From Dyella silvae (GTDB taxonomy: Bacteria; Pseudomonadota; Gammaproteobacteria; Xanthomonadales; Rhodanobacteraceae): DNA of 64,000 bases. The notes beneath the pieces are model-generated. The model did not search any database, was not told the DNA's origin, and saw nothing but the letters and a program-made list of their open reading frames with translations. Shown here piece by piece: positions 34,507 through 43,590 of this stretch. Made by a program: the position numbers and the translations under genes. The first letter of the stretch is position 1, and every line of letters starts with the position of its first letter. Where the stretch lies: NCBI RefSeq assembly GCF_026421305.1, contig NZ_JAPJBQ010000002.1, positions 849,375 through 913,374 on the forward strand. Reading direction: 5' to 3'.

Positions 34507-36404
34507 CCATGGCGCGCATTCATTTCAGCCGTCGCACGGTGCTGTTGGGTTTGCTGGTGTTGCTGGCAGCGGCATTCGTGCTCGTTACGCTTGGCAGCAG
34601 CCGCTGGTTGCGCATGGGGCGCGTCGATCTCACTGCCGACAAGTTGTACACGTTGACGCCGGGTACAACGCACATCGTCGGCGGTTTGCGTGCGCCGCTT
34701 CGCCTGACGCTGTATTTCTCCAGCCACGCGGCGCGCGACCTGCCGCAGTTGCGCAGCTACGAGCAACGCGTCAGCGAAATGCTGCAGGAAATGGTGGCTC
34801 GTGCGCACGGGCGTCTGCGCCTGCAGATCGTGGACCCGGTGCCTTATTCCGATGACGAGGCCAGCGCCGAGGGCTACGGTCTGACGCCGATCAATGGCGG
34901 CACCAACGGCGAGCGTGTGTTCTTCGGCCTGGTGGGCAGCACGCTGCCGGCCAATGCGGATAACGATGGCGATGGCGATGAGCACGTCCCGGGTAAGACG
35001 CTGGCCATCCCATTGTTCGATCCCTCGCGCGAAACCTTTCTCGAGTACGACATCGCCAAGCTGTTGTTCGAGCTCGATCAGCCGTCCAAACCGCCGATCG
35101 GCCTGATCAGCAGCCTGCCGGTGGAAGGTAATCCGGTGATCGGCGAAGAGCCGTGGACGGTGATGCGCCAGCTGGGGCAGCAGTTCGATGTCAAGACGCT
35201 TGATCCGGCCAAGCTCACCCGCATCGACAGCCATATCAAGGCGCTATTGCTGATTCATCCCAAGCATCTGCCGCCCGATGCGCAATATGCGGTCGACCAG
35301 TATGTGTTGGGCGGCGGGCATCTCGTGATCTTCGTCGACCCTGTAGCAGAGATGGACAACACGCCGTTTGTGGACAGCAACGGCGTCACGGATGACCACA
35401 ACTCCAATCTTTCCAGGTTGTTCGCTGCCTGGGGTGTGCAGTACGACCCGCAGAAGGTGGTGCTGGATCGGTCGCGGGGGTTGCGCATCGAGCTGGCGGA
35501 CAGCTCGTCGATGAGCCATCCGGCCATGCTGGCCCTGGGGCAGCAGGAGCTCAATCACGACGATGTGATCACGGCCAGCTTGCAGCGGATCAATGTATCC
35601 AGCGCGGGCTATTTCGATCTGATGCCGGGTACTTTGTCCCGCATGTTCCCGCTCATGCAAAGCACCACCGATGCCGAGGTGGTGTCCAGCCAGCGGGTAC
35701 GTGAATCCATCAACAACCCTGCGGCGCTGCTCGACAATTACCGGCCGGACAACAACCGCTACGTGATCGCGGCCCGTCTGCGCGGACAGTTCGGCAGTGC
35801 GTTCCCGGAGCGGGCGGGGCAGCCGGGTCATGTGGCTGCTGCTGCGGGTAATGCCGAAGTGATTCTGGTGGCCGATACGGACCTGCTCAGCGATCGACTG
35901 TGGGTGTCGTATACGCAAAGTTTGCTGGGCCAGCCGCAGTTGAGCGCATTGGCCAACAACGGTGATCTGCTGACCAACATCGCCGACAACCTCAGTGGTT
36001 CGTCAGCGCTGCTGTCGATTCGCGGCAGGGTCAGCTCGCAGCGCCCGTTTACGCGGGTGCAGGCATTGCGGGCTGCAGCGGACCAGAAATATCTCTCCAA
36101 GATGCAGGAGCTGCAGCGCGAGCTGGCCGTTACGCGCACGCGTCTTAGCGAATTGCAGCCTTCCAAGGCCGGCCGCGGCGACACGGTGAGTTCGGAGCAG
36201 CGCGCGGAGATAGAGCAGTTCCTGCAGCGTCAGCTGGCCATCAATAAGGCGTTGCGCGATGTGCAGCACCAGTTCAACGCGGAAATCGATGCACTGGGAT
36301 TGCGCCTGAAGTTCATCAATATCGTGCTGGTGCCCTCGCTGGTGATCCTGGTGGGCTTGCTCTACGGATGGCGTCGTTCGCGGCGCAGCCGGCGACGTGC
36401 ATGA
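34503..36404 (+). CDS. GldG-family ABC-associated membrane protein
   Basis: A 633-residue protein of the GldG family. A first membrane helix (VLLGLLVLLAAAFVLVTLG) is followed by the extracytoplasmic GldG domain (RVDLTADKLYTLTPGTTHIV at its start, then RLTLYFSSHAARDLPQLRSY), a region predicted to be a DUF4350/IFT52-like fold (LLLIHPKHLPPDAQYAVDQY, then GGHLVIFVDPVAE), a coiled coil near 520-595, and a final membrane helix (NIVLVPSLVILVGLLYGW) with a basic tail. It probably couples the ABC pump to an envelope substrate. The DUF4340 gene that often follows in other gammaproteobacteria is absent here. Confidence 0.92.
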   Translation: MTMARIHFSRRTVLLGLLVLLAAAFVLVTLGSSRWLRMGRVDLTADKLYTLTPGTTHIVGGLRAPLRLTLYFSSHAARDLPQLRSYEQRVSEMLQEMVARAHGRLRLQIVDPVPYSDDEASAEGYGLTPINGGTNGERVFFGLVGSTLPANADNDGDGDEHVPGKTLAIPLFDPSRETFLEYDIAKLLFELDQPSKPPIGLISSLPVEGNPVIGEEPWTVMRQLGQQFDVKTLDPAKLTRIDSHIKALLLIHPKHLPPDAQYAVDQYVLGGGHLVIFVDPVAEMDNTPFVDSNGVTDDHNSNLSRLFAAWGVQYDPQKVVLDRSRGLRIELADSSSMSHPAMLALGQQELNHDDVITASLQRINVSSAGYFDLMPGTLSRMFPLMQSTTDAEVVSSQRVRESINNPAALLDNYRPDNNRYVIAARLRGQFGSAFPERAGQPGHVAAAAGNAEVILVADTDLLSDRLWVSYTQSLLGQPQLSALANNGDLLTNIADNLSGSSALLSIRGRVSSQRPFTRVQALRAAADQKYLSKMQELQRELAVTRTRLSELQPSKAGRGDTVSSEQRAEIEQFLQRQLAINKALRDVQHQFNAEIDALGLRLKFINIVLVPSLVILVGLLYGWRRSRRSRRRA

Positions 36405-36478
36405 CTCGGTTCGAAAGATCATGGGTGCCGTATCGGACTATGATGGGCGGTCGCTGTGAGTCGAGCCGAACCTGACCG

Positions 36479-37345
36479 ATGATGGCAAGCGTGCTCAAAT
36501 GGATCGTGCCCTGGGAATTTTCCTGGGTCTTTTTGCTGACCTTCGTGGCCTGCAGCGTGCTGTACGTGCGCGGCTGCCGTCGCCTGTCGGTCAGCTTCGG
36601 TCGCCGCCTCGCGTTCTGGATCGGCATGGCGATGATCTACGTGTCGCTGCATACCTATCTGGATTATTTCTTCGAGCATGAATTCTTCATGCATCGCATC
36701 CAGCAGATTTTGCTGCACCATCTGGCGCCGCTGCTGATCATCGCTTCGTATCCCGGCACGGTTTTGCACAAGGGATTGCCGTTCTCGTGGCGCTTGCGGC
36801 TGCTGCGGCCGGTGCTGCGTTCATGGCCGTGGCGTGCGGTGAGTGCGGTGCTGCTCAATCCGGCCATCGCGACCGTGCTGTTCGTCGTGTTCATCGTGAT
36901 CTGGCTGATACCGTCGATGCAGACGCTGGCCATGCTGGACTGGCGCATCTACCGCTTCATGAACTGGTCGATGCTGGTCAGCGGGTTCAGCTACTGGTGG
37001 CTGGTGCTGGATCATCGTCCGCGGCCGCCGGGCCGCATGACGCCGGGCATCCGCGTCCTGTCGCCGGGTATCACCATGACGCCGCAGATCCTGGTGGGCG
37101 CCATCGTCACTTTCTCCAAGGCCGATCTCTATCCGATCTTCGAGATCTGCGGCCGCGCGTTCACCTTCAACGTGCTAACCGCGCAGTTGGTGGGCGGTGT
37201 GATCATGTGGGTGCCAGCCGCCATCATCGAATCCATCGGTGGCCTGCTGGCCATGCGCCAATGGCTCCGGTTGTCACGCAGCGGGCGCATCCGCCGCAAG
37301 CCATGGCCGGTACGGCGTCCTCAGGTCCCGGCGACGCAGGATTGA
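36479..37345 (+). CDS. ctaG: Cytochrome c oxidase assembly protein, CtaG/caa3 type
   Basis: A 288-residue inner-membrane protein of the caa3_CtaG family (Bacillus CtaG type, not the Cox11 type) with about seven membrane segments. HRIQQILLHHLAPLLIIASY, with several His and likely metal-binding, lies at about residues 78-97, and GITMTPQILVGAIVTFSKAD and QLVGGVIMWVPAAIIESIGG follow. It helps assemble the copper centre of terminal oxidase. It faces the PCu(A)C and SCO genes, with 7 bp between stops, forming a copper-delivery neighbourhood. ATG 36479 or 36482 could start it. Confidence 0.92.
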   Translation: MMASVLKWIVPWEFSWVFLLTFVACSVLYVRGCRRLSVSFGRRLAFWIGMAMIYVSLHTYLDYFFEHEFFMHRIQQILLHHLAPLLIIASYPGTVLHKGLPFSWRLRLLRPVLRSWPWRAVSAVLLNPAIATVLFVVFIVIWLIPSMQTLAMLDWRIYRFMNWSMLVSGFSYWWLVLDHRPRPPGRMTPGIRVLSPGITMTPQILVGAIVTFSKADLYPIFEICGRAFTFNVLTAQLVGGVIMWVPAAIIESIGGLLAMRQWLRLSRSGRIRRKPWPVRRPQVPATQD

Positions 37346-37352
37346 GTTGGGC

Positions 37353-37826
37353 TTAGTGGTCGTGGCCCGTACCGGCGTCGGTAGCGTTGGCCGGCCGCGC
37401 GACGAAGTCCGTTTCCAGCGTACTGCCGTCGCCAAAGCCCAGCGTGACCTTGACGGTATCGCCGGGTTTTACCGATGAAGCGGCCTTGGTCAGCATCAGA
37501 TGGTAACCGCCTGGTGCCAGTTCGGCCTTGCCATGCGCAGGAATCACCAGCGTTTCGACCATGGCCATGCGGCTCACGCCGCCCTCGTCGCTGCTCTTAT
37601 GCAACATCACGCTGGCATAGGTGGTGCTTCGGGCACTACGCAGGCTGGCGGGTTGGTCGCCGGTGTTTTCCAGCGTGACATAGGCGCCCGCCGGCAGATC
37701 TCCCGGCAATACGCGGAGCCATGCCTGGCTGGCACGAATATGTTCGGCCTCGGTGGCATACGCGCCGGTGGTCAATAGCAAGCCAGCAGCGAGCAAGAGC
37801 AGGGTGTTTGCAAAACGACAACTCAT
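37353..37826 (-). CDS. Periplasmic copper chaperone PCu(A)C
   Basis: A 157-residue exported copper(I) chaperone. A signal peptide (SCRFANTLLLLAAGLLLTTGA) precedes the cupredoxin-like domain, and the exact H-x10-M-x21-H-x-M copper motif can be counted from MLHKSSDEGGVSRM to GGYHLML. It carries Cu(I) to SCO and the CuA/CuB site of cytochrome oxidase. Its start overlaps the stop of the SCO gene by 4 bp (37823-37826), so both are cotranscribed. The tail is His-rich (DAGTGHDH). Confidence 0.96.
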   Translation of the reverse strand: MSCRFANTLLLLAAGLLLTTGAYATEAEHIRASQAWLRVLPGDLPAGAYVTLENTGDQPASLRSARSTTYASVMLHKSSDEGGVSRMAMVETLVIPAHGKAELAPGGYHLMLTKAASSVKPGDTVKVTLGFGDGSTLETDFVARPANATDAGTGHDH

Positions 37827-38461
37827 GCTCCGGTTCCCTGGCTCAGCAGCTGCTGCAGATCGTGGACAAGATCATCCTGTTGATTGGCCGGCGTGGCCAG
37901 CAGACGTGCTTTGCCGTCGCGGTCGAATACATAGATGGCCGAACTGTGGCTCACCTCGTACTGCCCATCGCCCTTGTCGGGTTCGCGCGTAAACGCCGAG
38001 CGGTAGCGCTTGCTCAATGCCTCGATATCGCGTGCCGGGCCAGACAGGCCAACCGCGCGAGGATCAAAGGCATTGACGTAGGCGTGCATAACGTCAGGTG
38101 TATCGCGTGCGGGGTCGACGCTGACGAACAGGATGCGTGCACTGTCGGCAAGCGGACCCAGCTTCTGCAGGATCGCGTGCAGCTGGGCCAGGGTCAGCGG
38201 GCAGACATCGGGGCAGTGGGTATAGCCGAAGTAGAGCAGCACCACTTTGCCGCGATAGTTCTGACCGGTAACGGCCTTGCCCTGATCGTCCACCAGACGG
38301 AAGTCCAGGTCGGGCATGTGGTCGGTGACATTGGTGAGCCGCCATTCTGTCGAGTCACCGCCATGGCAGGCGGTCAGCAGCGTCATGCAGACGGCGAGCG
38401 TCAGCGCCACCAGGGCGGAGCGGACGCGACGAAGCTTCATGCGAGAATCGGTGCGAGTCAT
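37823..38461 (-). CDS. SCO family copper-delivery lipoprotein
   Basis: A 212-residue SCO1/SenC protein. The N-terminus has a lipoprotein signal (LVALTLAVCMTLLTACHG, with the lipid Cys in LTAC), and the thioredoxin-like domain has the copper-binding pair YTHCPDVCPLTLAQLH and the conserved His in YEVSHSSAIYVFD. It transfers copper or acts as a disulfide reductase for the CuA site, together with PCu(A)C. GAGGAA lies immediately before ATG 38461; ATG 38440 (MKLRRVRS) is an alternative. It is divergent from the DUF423 gene. Confidence 0.95.
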   Translation of the reverse strand: MTRTDSRMKLRRVRSALVALTLAVCMTLLTACHGGDSTEWRLTNVTDHMPDLDFRLVDDQGKAVTGQNYRGKVVLLYFGYTHCPDVCPLTLAQLHAILQKLGPLADSARILFVSVDPARDTPDVMHAYVNAFDPRAVGLSGPARDIEALSKRYRSAFTREPDKGDGQYEVSHSSAIYVFDRDGKARLLATPANQQDDLVHDLQQLLSQGTGA

Positions 38462-38512
38462 TTCCTCAGCATACGACACTGGCCGCTCCGGCGGAGCCCA
38501 AGGACACCGCAT

Positions 38513-38902
38513 ATGCGACAACCTGCTTCCATGACGGGCGTGCTGGTGGGGCTGGCAGGCGCCAGTGCGGTGGTGCTCGGTGCCTTCGGTGCGCACGCGC
38601 TGCGAGACGTGCTCGATGCGCGTGGCAGCGAGCTATGGCACACCGCGGTGAGCTACCACTTCTGGCATGCGCTGGCGCTTGCGTTGACCGCGCTGATCGC
38701 GCGGGGCAGGGCGCGCCGTGTGGCCATGGCCGGCTTCGCGACGGGTATCGTGATTTTCTGCGGCAGCTTGTATGGGCTGGCGCTGGGTGCGCCGCGCTGG
38801 TTTGGCGCCATCACACCCATCGGTGGCGTGGCCTTCATCGTCGGCTGGATCGCCATGGGCGTCGCGCTGACGAGGAAGGCCTCCACCGATAGCGCAGGCT
38901 AA
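38513..38902 (+). CDS. DUF423 family membrane protein
   Basis: A 129-residue protein of the DUF423 (YgdD) family: four membrane segments, starting GVLVGLAGASAVVLGAFGAH, with the conserved HTAVSYHFWHALALAL and SLYGLALGAPRWFGAITPIG segments. Function is unknown, although the family is widespread in bacteria. AAGGACACC before ATG 38513 fixes the start; an ATG at 38531 is also present. Its stop overlaps the convergent DUF1203 gene by 4 bp. It reads away from the SCO gene, with about 50 bp between the starts. Confidence 0.93.
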   Translation: MRQPASMTGVLVGLAGASAVVLGAFGAHALRDVLDARGSELWHTAVSYHFWHALALALTALIARGRARRVAMAGFATGIVIFCGSLYGLALGAPRWFGAITPIGGVAFIVGWIAMGVALTRKASTDSAG

Positions 38903-39363
38903 GCCTGGTCAACCCGCGCGGCATAGCAGCCGGGACGGGCAAAGTGGATGTGCAGGCAGGCCACGCGGTCGTCGGCAAACAGCCGCTCGATGAGTGGTTC
39001 CAGCGCCGTGCCCTGTGCTACATCGGCATCACACAGCATGCCGTGCTTGTCGAAACCGCGCACGGATAACAGTCTGCGACGCAGTTGATCGGGTACTTCG
39101 TCGATGCGATCGAATTGCTGCTCGCCCTCGCGGATGTAGATCGCATAGTTGGAGCGAAAGGGTGAGTCTGCCGGCTGATGCTCGTAATTGAGCAGAATCA
39201 GCGTCTGGCCCGGTTCGGCGTCGGTGAGGCTGATACGGCAGGGGTAGCCGTGACCCTCCTCAGCTACCACGCGCATGGCACGGCGTGCAGCCAAAGCGTC
39301 GTCAGATAGCGAGAACAATGCGTCGAATGGTTCGGCGGGCAGGCCGGTAATGCGGAAGGACAT
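38899..39363 (-). CDS. DUF1203 domain-containing protein
   Basis: A 154-residue cytosolic protein of the DUF1203 family. The family pattern is visible as SFRITGLPAEPFDALFSLSD at the start, then HGYPCRISLTDAEPGQTLIL, FRSNYAIYIREGEQ and VACLHIHFARPGCYAARVDQ at the end. The function is not known. It follows GGGAGC on the minus strand before ATG 39363 and is probably monocistronic. Confidence 0.93.
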   Translation of the reverse strand: MSFRITGLPAEPFDALFSLSDDALAARRAMRVVAEEGHGYPCRISLTDAEPGQTLILLNYEHQPADSPFRSNYAIYIREGEQQFDRIDEVPDQLRRRLLSVRGFDKHGMLCDADVAQGTALEPLIERLFADDRVACLHIHFARPGCYAARVDQA

Positions 39364-39478
39364 GTGATGCTCCCGGTGGAAGGAGCCTCAAGCTTGCTGC
39401 TGACGTGAGAGAGCGGCCATCCGGATCTTGCGGCCGGTGAAAACGCGAACACGTTTGCCGATGCGCGTTACCGCGCCT

Positions 39479-39670
39479 TCAATCCGTTTCGTCATCCGCG
39501 ACAGGATCGGACGTCTCGCGCGTGAGTCGCCCTTGCTTGCGCAACGCTTCGCGCAAAACGAACTCGATCTGCGCATTGACGCTGCGCAGATCGTCGTCGG
39601 CCCAGCGCTGCATGGCTTCGAGTACTGCAGCGCTGATGCGTAAGGGGTAGGCTTTTTTGTCAGCCGCCAT
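39479..39670 (-). CDS. Small ribbon-helix-helix (Arc-like) protein
   Basis: A 63-residue protein with an Arc-type ribbon-helix-helix pattern: a beta strand KAYPLRIS, helix A AAVLEAMQRWADDDLRS and helix B VNAQIEFVLREALRKQ, followed by an acidic, probably disordered tail. Such dimers bind palindromic operators. Its ATG at 39670 lies inside the end of the SPFH gene (stop at 39660), so the two are translationally coupled. It is the natural candidate to bind the 27-bp palindrome in front of the SPFH gene, although this is inference. Confidence 0.88.
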   Translation of the reverse strand: MAADKKAYPLRISAAVLEAMQRWADDDLRSVNAQIEFVLREALRKQGRLTRETSDPVADDETD

Positions 39671-40529
39671 AGAGCGTGCCGGCATTCACCACCGGCTGAG
39701 TGGCGCGATCACCGCACAACACGACCAGCAGGTTGCTCACCATGGCGGCCTTGCGCTCTTCGTCCAGTTCTACCACGCCTTGCTGGCGCAGCTTGTCCAG
39801 CGCCATGGCCACCATGCCTACGGCACCTTCGACGATGCGCTCGCGCGCCGCGACGATGGCATTCGCTTGCTGGCGCTGCAGCATGGCCTGGGCGATTTCC
39901 TGCGCGTAGGCCAGATGACTGATGCGGGCCTCGATGACACGCACGCCAGCCTTGTCCAGACGGGCCTGGATTTCGTCACGCAGGTGGTTGTTGATCACTT
40001 CGCCGTGGCTGCGCAGGGCAGGCTTGCCATCGTCATGTGCGTCGTAGGGATAGTTCTGCGCCATCTGACGCAGGGCGGATTCGCTCTGAATGGTGACGAA
40101 GTTCTCGTAGTCATCCACGCAGAACACCGCTTCGGCAGTATCGATCACCTGCCACACCACCACCGAGGCGATCTCGATCGGGTTGCCGTCGCTGTCATTG
40201 ACCTTGAGCTTGCTGCTTTCAAAGTTGCGCACACGCAGCGAGATGCGGCTGCGGGCGTAGAAGGGGTTGGTCCAGCGCAGGCCTTCCTCGCGCACCGTGC
40301 CGGCGTATTTGCCGAACAGCTGCTGCACCTGGCCCTCGTTGGGCGCCACCTGGAAGAAGCCTTTCAGCATGAACAGGGTAACCACGTGGATGAATACGCC
40401 GAGCGCGCCCAGGCTGGCCTCGCTGCCGAGCAGAGCCATCGCCTCGCAGGCCAGGCCAGCCAGCGCCAGCAGGATGAAGAAAAAGACGGTCGGAATGCCG
40501 GGGACCGAGAAGCCTTGCCGTTCGTTCAT
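39660..40529 (-). CDS. SPFH domain-containing protein
   Basis: A 289-residue SPFH/band-7 protein different from the slipin at 23197. Two membrane segments near the N-terminus ([20 protein letters not shown] and [20 protein letters not shown]) precede the SPFH domain ([20 protein letters not shown], then [20 protein letters not shown]). [20 protein letters not shown] and the coiled coil after it match the usual end of the family. It is the first gene of a two-gene operon with the ribbon-helix-helix gene. GGGAGGGTCACC precedes ATG 40529. Confidence 0.93.
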   Translation of the reverse strand: MNERQGFSVPGIPTVFFFILLALAGLACEAMALLGSEASLGALGVFIHVVTLFMLKGFFQVAPNEGQVQQLFGKYAGTVREEGLRWTNPFYARSRISLRVRNFESSKLKVNDSDGNPIEIASVVVWQVIDTAEAVFCVDDYENFVTIQSESALRQMAQNYPYDAHDDGKPALRSHGEVINNHLRDEIQARLDKAGVRVIEARISHLAYAQEIAQAMLQRQQANAIVAARERIVEGAVGMVAMALDKLRQQGVVELDEERKAAMVSNLLVVLCGDRATQPVVNAGTLYGG

Positions 40530-40552
40530 GGGTGACCCTCCCTTGGTGGGAA

Positions 40553-40579
40553 GATTAGATATCAAATTGATATCTAATC
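40553..40579. promoter_or_regulatory. 27-bp perfect palindrome, probable operator of the SPFH-RHH operon
   Basis: GATTAGATATCAA (40553-40565) and TTGATATCTAATC (40567-40579) are perfect inverted copies around a single central base. The site lies 24 bp before ATG 40529, between the transglutaminase-like gene (stop 40587) and the SPFH gene on the same strand. Its AT-rich composition contrasts with the surrounding DNA. It reads as a binding site for a dimeric regulator such as the ribbon-helix-helix protein encoded in the same operon. Confidence 0.7.
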
Positions 40580-40586
40580 GCAAGGG

Positions 40587-42095
40587 TCAGCGATGGAAGC
40601 CGCCGGCAGGGGCGCTGGAGGTTGGCTCGGCGTGGCCAGCCAGTACCGGCGACGAGGTGATCTCATCGATGCGGATCCGGCCCAGCAGGTCGGAGAGATT
40701 GAAGAAATGCCATGGGTCGCCATCGCCAACGTCCAGCGCAATATGCGTGCTGTCGAAGTGCTCAAGTGCGGCGTCGAAGCTCTGCCAGCGCCCTTGCACC
40801 CAGGCTTGCATCCAGGCGTGCGGCACAAAGACATGAGCGCTGTCCGCGTAGCGGGAGACGTAGACCAGGCCGGTGACAACCCGCGCGGGAATGCCCTGAG
40901 CTCGCGCCAGCGCCGTCAGCAGTACCGAGTATTCGGTGCAGTCACCCTCGCGGGTACGCACCACCTCCAGCGCGGAGGCGTAGCCGACATCCAGGCTGTG
41001 GCCGGTCACATAGTGACTGACGAAGTTGCGCAGGCGGCGCATTTTTTCCAGGTCATCGTGGGCCCCGCCCACCGCTCCGTTGGCCATCCGGCGGATGATG
41101 GGCGCATCGGACTGCACCCAGTCGTTGGGCAGGGTGTCGGCCGGGACGGGTGCTGCCTCGGCGCCGGCCTGGGCGGGACCGATATCGATGATCCAGTCGC
41201 CATGCCCAAGCTCGGCGACATGTTGTTCATCGGTGGTGATGGCCGGTTGCGGCGCGTTGTCGGGAACATGGATGCGGTAGCGCAAAAAGGTATCGCGCTG
41301 TTCCTGGGGTATCGGACGCGGCGAGGCGAGCAAGGCAGCATGAAACATATCGATGCCTTGCAAGGGGGCCATCGCGCAGGTCTTGCTGCACGCAAGCATT
41401 TCCAGGGGCTGCCCCAGCATGGTCAGCGTGCTCTTGCGGACCACGCCGCGGTCGTCGAGCCAGACATCCATGCTTTGTGAGCCACGCGGGGTCTGTAGCA
41501 CTTCGCGTTGGTGGTTCAACAGTAGGGTGCCTTCGGGCAGCGCGACGCGTTCATCACCGAGTACGTCCATATCCACAGCGGACACCACCTGGCTGGCGGG
41601 GTCGAACATGCTCATCAAGTAATGCCCTCCGGGGTGGCTGGCCGCCCTGACCATTGCGAGACGCTGCCCCTCGCTGAGCAGGGCACCGGAGGGCCATGTG
41701 AGCGAGGTGTGATGTACGGCCCCGGCGACGGTGGTGGTCACCGCGTACGTGCCGTCCGGCTCGCGACGGCCATCGACCATGCTGTCAGAGGTCGACAGCG
41801 TGCTGCGCGAGTAGAACGCCAAGGGCTGTCCGTCGGCGGTTTCCACGCTGCGTGTAAAGACGCTCAAGGGGAGGTTCTTGTCCTCACGGTCCAGCTCGAT
41901 CAGCAGATCCTGCGAGGTGGTGACCACATTCCCTTCGAGCTGACGATCGATACGCAGGTGACCCACCCGATGACCACCGAGCCGTACGGTCATCCAGGTG
42001 GTATCGGCCGACGCACCCTCCGCAGCCCGGACGTCAGGTCCAGGAAAGAGGCATGTGGTCAACACAAGCGAAAGCATGGCAATCCGCTTGCTCAT
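40587..42095 (-). CDS. Exported transglutaminase-like domain protein
   Basis: A 502-residue protein with a signal peptide (MSKRIAMLSLVLTTCLFPGP), a beta-rich N-terminal half, and a C-terminal transglutaminase-like cysteine protease domain. The catalytic triad is visible: Cys in VRTREGDCTEYSVLLTALAR, His in VFVPHAWMQAWVQGRWQSFD, and Asp in the same SFDAALEH segment. It probably cleaves or modifies peptides in the periplasm. GCGGAGCGACC before ATG 42095 fixes the start. It is divergent from purT and reads toward the SPFH operon, with 57 bp between. Confidence 0.92.
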   Translation of the reverse strand: MSKRIAMLSLVLTTCLFPGPDVRAAEGASADTTWMTVRLGGHRVGHLRIDRQLEGNVVTTSQDLLIELDREDKNLPLSVFTRSVETADGQPLAFYSRSTLSTSDSMVDGRREPDGTYAVTTTVAGAVHHTSLTWPSGALLSEGQRLAMVRAASHPGGHYLMSMFDPASQVVSAVDMDVLGDERVALPEGTLLLNHQREVLQTPRGSQSMDVWLDDRGVVRKSTLTMLGQPLEMLACSKTCAMAPLQGIDMFHAALLASPRPIPQEQRDTFLRYRIHVPDNAPQPAITTDEQHVAELGHGDWIIDIGPAQAGAEAAPVPADTLPNDWVQSDAPIIRRMANGAVGGAHDDLEKMRRLRNFVSHYVTGHSLDVGYASALEVVRTREGDCTEYSVLLTALARAQGIPARVVTGLVYVSRYADSAHVFVPHAWMQAWVQGRWQSFDAALEHFDSTHIALDVGDGDPWHFFNLSDLLGRIRIDEITSSPVLAGHAEPTSSAPAGGFHR

Positions 42096-42239
42096 GGTCG
42101 CTCCGCGGGGACGGTGACGATCACAGTCAATGCCGATTCGCGCCACCCGTCAATCACCATTTTGGGCAAGACGCACGCGTCTGGCGCACCGGTGACACGG
42201 GCCGCTTACAATGGCGTTTTGTGACGTCCGGAGATCCTG

Positions 42240-43421
42240 ATGAAGCCGTTTGGCACGCCTTATTCCGACCATGCCCTGCGGGTGCTGTTGCTGGGCTCCG
42301 GCGAACTTGGCAAAGAGGTAGCGATCGAGTTGCAACGCTACGCCGTGGAAGTCATCGCAGTGGATCGCTACGCCGATGCGCCCGCGATGCAGGTGGCGCA
42401 TCGCAGCCATGTCATTGACATGCTCGATGGCGTGGCACTGCGCAAGTTGATCGAACAGGAGCAGCCGGACCTGGTGGTGCCAGAAATCGAGGCGATCCAC
42501 ACGCCGACCCTGATCGAGCTGGAGAAAGAAGGCCTGCGTGTCATTCCGACCGCGCGAGCCGCCTGGCTCACCATGGATCGCGAAGGCATTCGCCGGCTGG
42601 CCGCGGAAGAGCTGATGCTCCCCACCTCGCGCTACCGCTTCTGCGAAACCGAAGCCGAGTACCGCGATGCTGCGACCGAGATCGGCCTGCCGTTTGTGAT
42701 CAAGCCGGTGATGAGTTCCTCGGGCAAGGGTCAGAGCGTGGTGCGACAGGAAAGCGAGTTGCAGCACGCGTGGGAATACGCGCAATCCGGCGGCCGCGCG
42801 GGCAAGGGACGGGTGATTGTCGAAGGCTTCGTGGATTTCGATTACGAGATCACGCTGCTTACCGTGCGCCACAAGGACGGCGTGAGCTTCTGCGCCCCCA
42901 TCGGTCATCGTCAGGAAGATGGCGACTATCGCGAGTCATGGCAGCCGCAACCCATGAGTGAGATGGCATGGATCGAAGCGCAGCGTCAGGCGGCGGCGAT
43001 TACGGCTGCTCTGGGTGGCTGGGGCGTGTTTGGCGTGGAGTTCTTCGTCAAGGGCGATCACGTGATCTTTTCCGAAGTGAGTCCGCGTCCGCACGACACC
43101 GGTCTGGTGACGCTGATCTCGCAGGAACTCTCCGAATTCGCGCTGCATGCACGTGCCATCCTTGGCCTGCCCATTCCGGTGATCCGGCAGCTGGGACCGT
43201 CAGCATCCTGCGCTGTACTGGTCGAGGGCGAGGGTGAGGCGCCGCGTTACTTCAACGTGGCCGATGCGCTCATCGAGCCCGATACGCAGCTGCGTATCTT
43301 CGGTAAGCCCACGGTGAAAGGCCGTCGTCGCATGGCAGTCACACTGGCGCGTGATGAATCCATCGATGCTGCGAAGGCCAAAGCCATCAAGGCGGCGAAA
43401 GCGCTGCGCGTAGAGATCTGA
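42240..43421 (+). CDS. purT: Formate-dependent phosphoribosylglycinamide formyltransferase PurT
   Basis: A 393-residue ATP-grasp enzyme that formylates GAR with formate and ATP in purine synthesis, an alternative to PurN. The N-terminal nucleotide-like domain begins [20 protein letters not shown], the ATP-grasp core includes [19 protein letters not shown] and [20 protein letters not shown], and metal-binding residues lie in [20 protein letters not shown]. The length and motifs are standard. GGAGATCCTG precedes ATG 42240. It is a single gene, divergent from the transglutaminase gene. Confidence 0.98.
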   Translation: MKPFGTPYSDHALRVLLLGSGELGKEVAIELQRYAVEVIAVDRYADAPAMQVAHRSHVIDMLDGVALRKLIEQEQPDLVVPEIEAIHTPTLIELEKEGLRVIPTARAAWLTMDREGIRRLAAEELMLPTSRYRFCETEAEYRDAATEIGLPFVIKPVMSSSGKGQSVVRQESELQHAWEYAQSGGRAGKGRVIVEGFVDFDYEITLLTVRHKDGVSFCAPIGHRQEDGDYRESWQPQPMSEMAWIEAQRQAAAITAALGGWGVFGVEFFVKGDHVIFSEVSPRPHDTGLVTLISQELSEFALHARAILGLPIPVIRQLGPSASCAVLVEGEGEAPRYFNVADALIEPDTQLRIFGKPTVKGRRRMAVTLARDESIDAAKAKAIKAAKALRVEI

Positions 43422-43432
43422 ATGCTTTGCTT

Positions 43433-43562
43433 CCTCTCCCCTCTGGGGTGAGTATTGAACGGAGGGGTGGTGCTCGCGAAAGGATGTTCGTCGAGCCTGC
43501 CGGCGTCGGGCCCTGTTGCACGAAGGCCTCCTCACCCCCGCGCTCACTCCAAAGGGGAGAGG
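43433..43562. repeat. 130-bp element with CCTCTCCCCTCTGGGGTGAG terminal inverted repeats
   Basis: The 20-bp ends (43433-43452 and 43543-43562) are inverted copies with two mismatches. The interior includes GGTGGTGCTCGCGAAA, which also follows the CCCTCTCCCC hairpins at 55634 and 63785. It lies in the 169-bp gap between purT and the next gene, where no open frame looks coding. Confidence 0.7.
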
Positions 43563-43590
43563 GCGACCTACATGACAATCGGAGACAATG

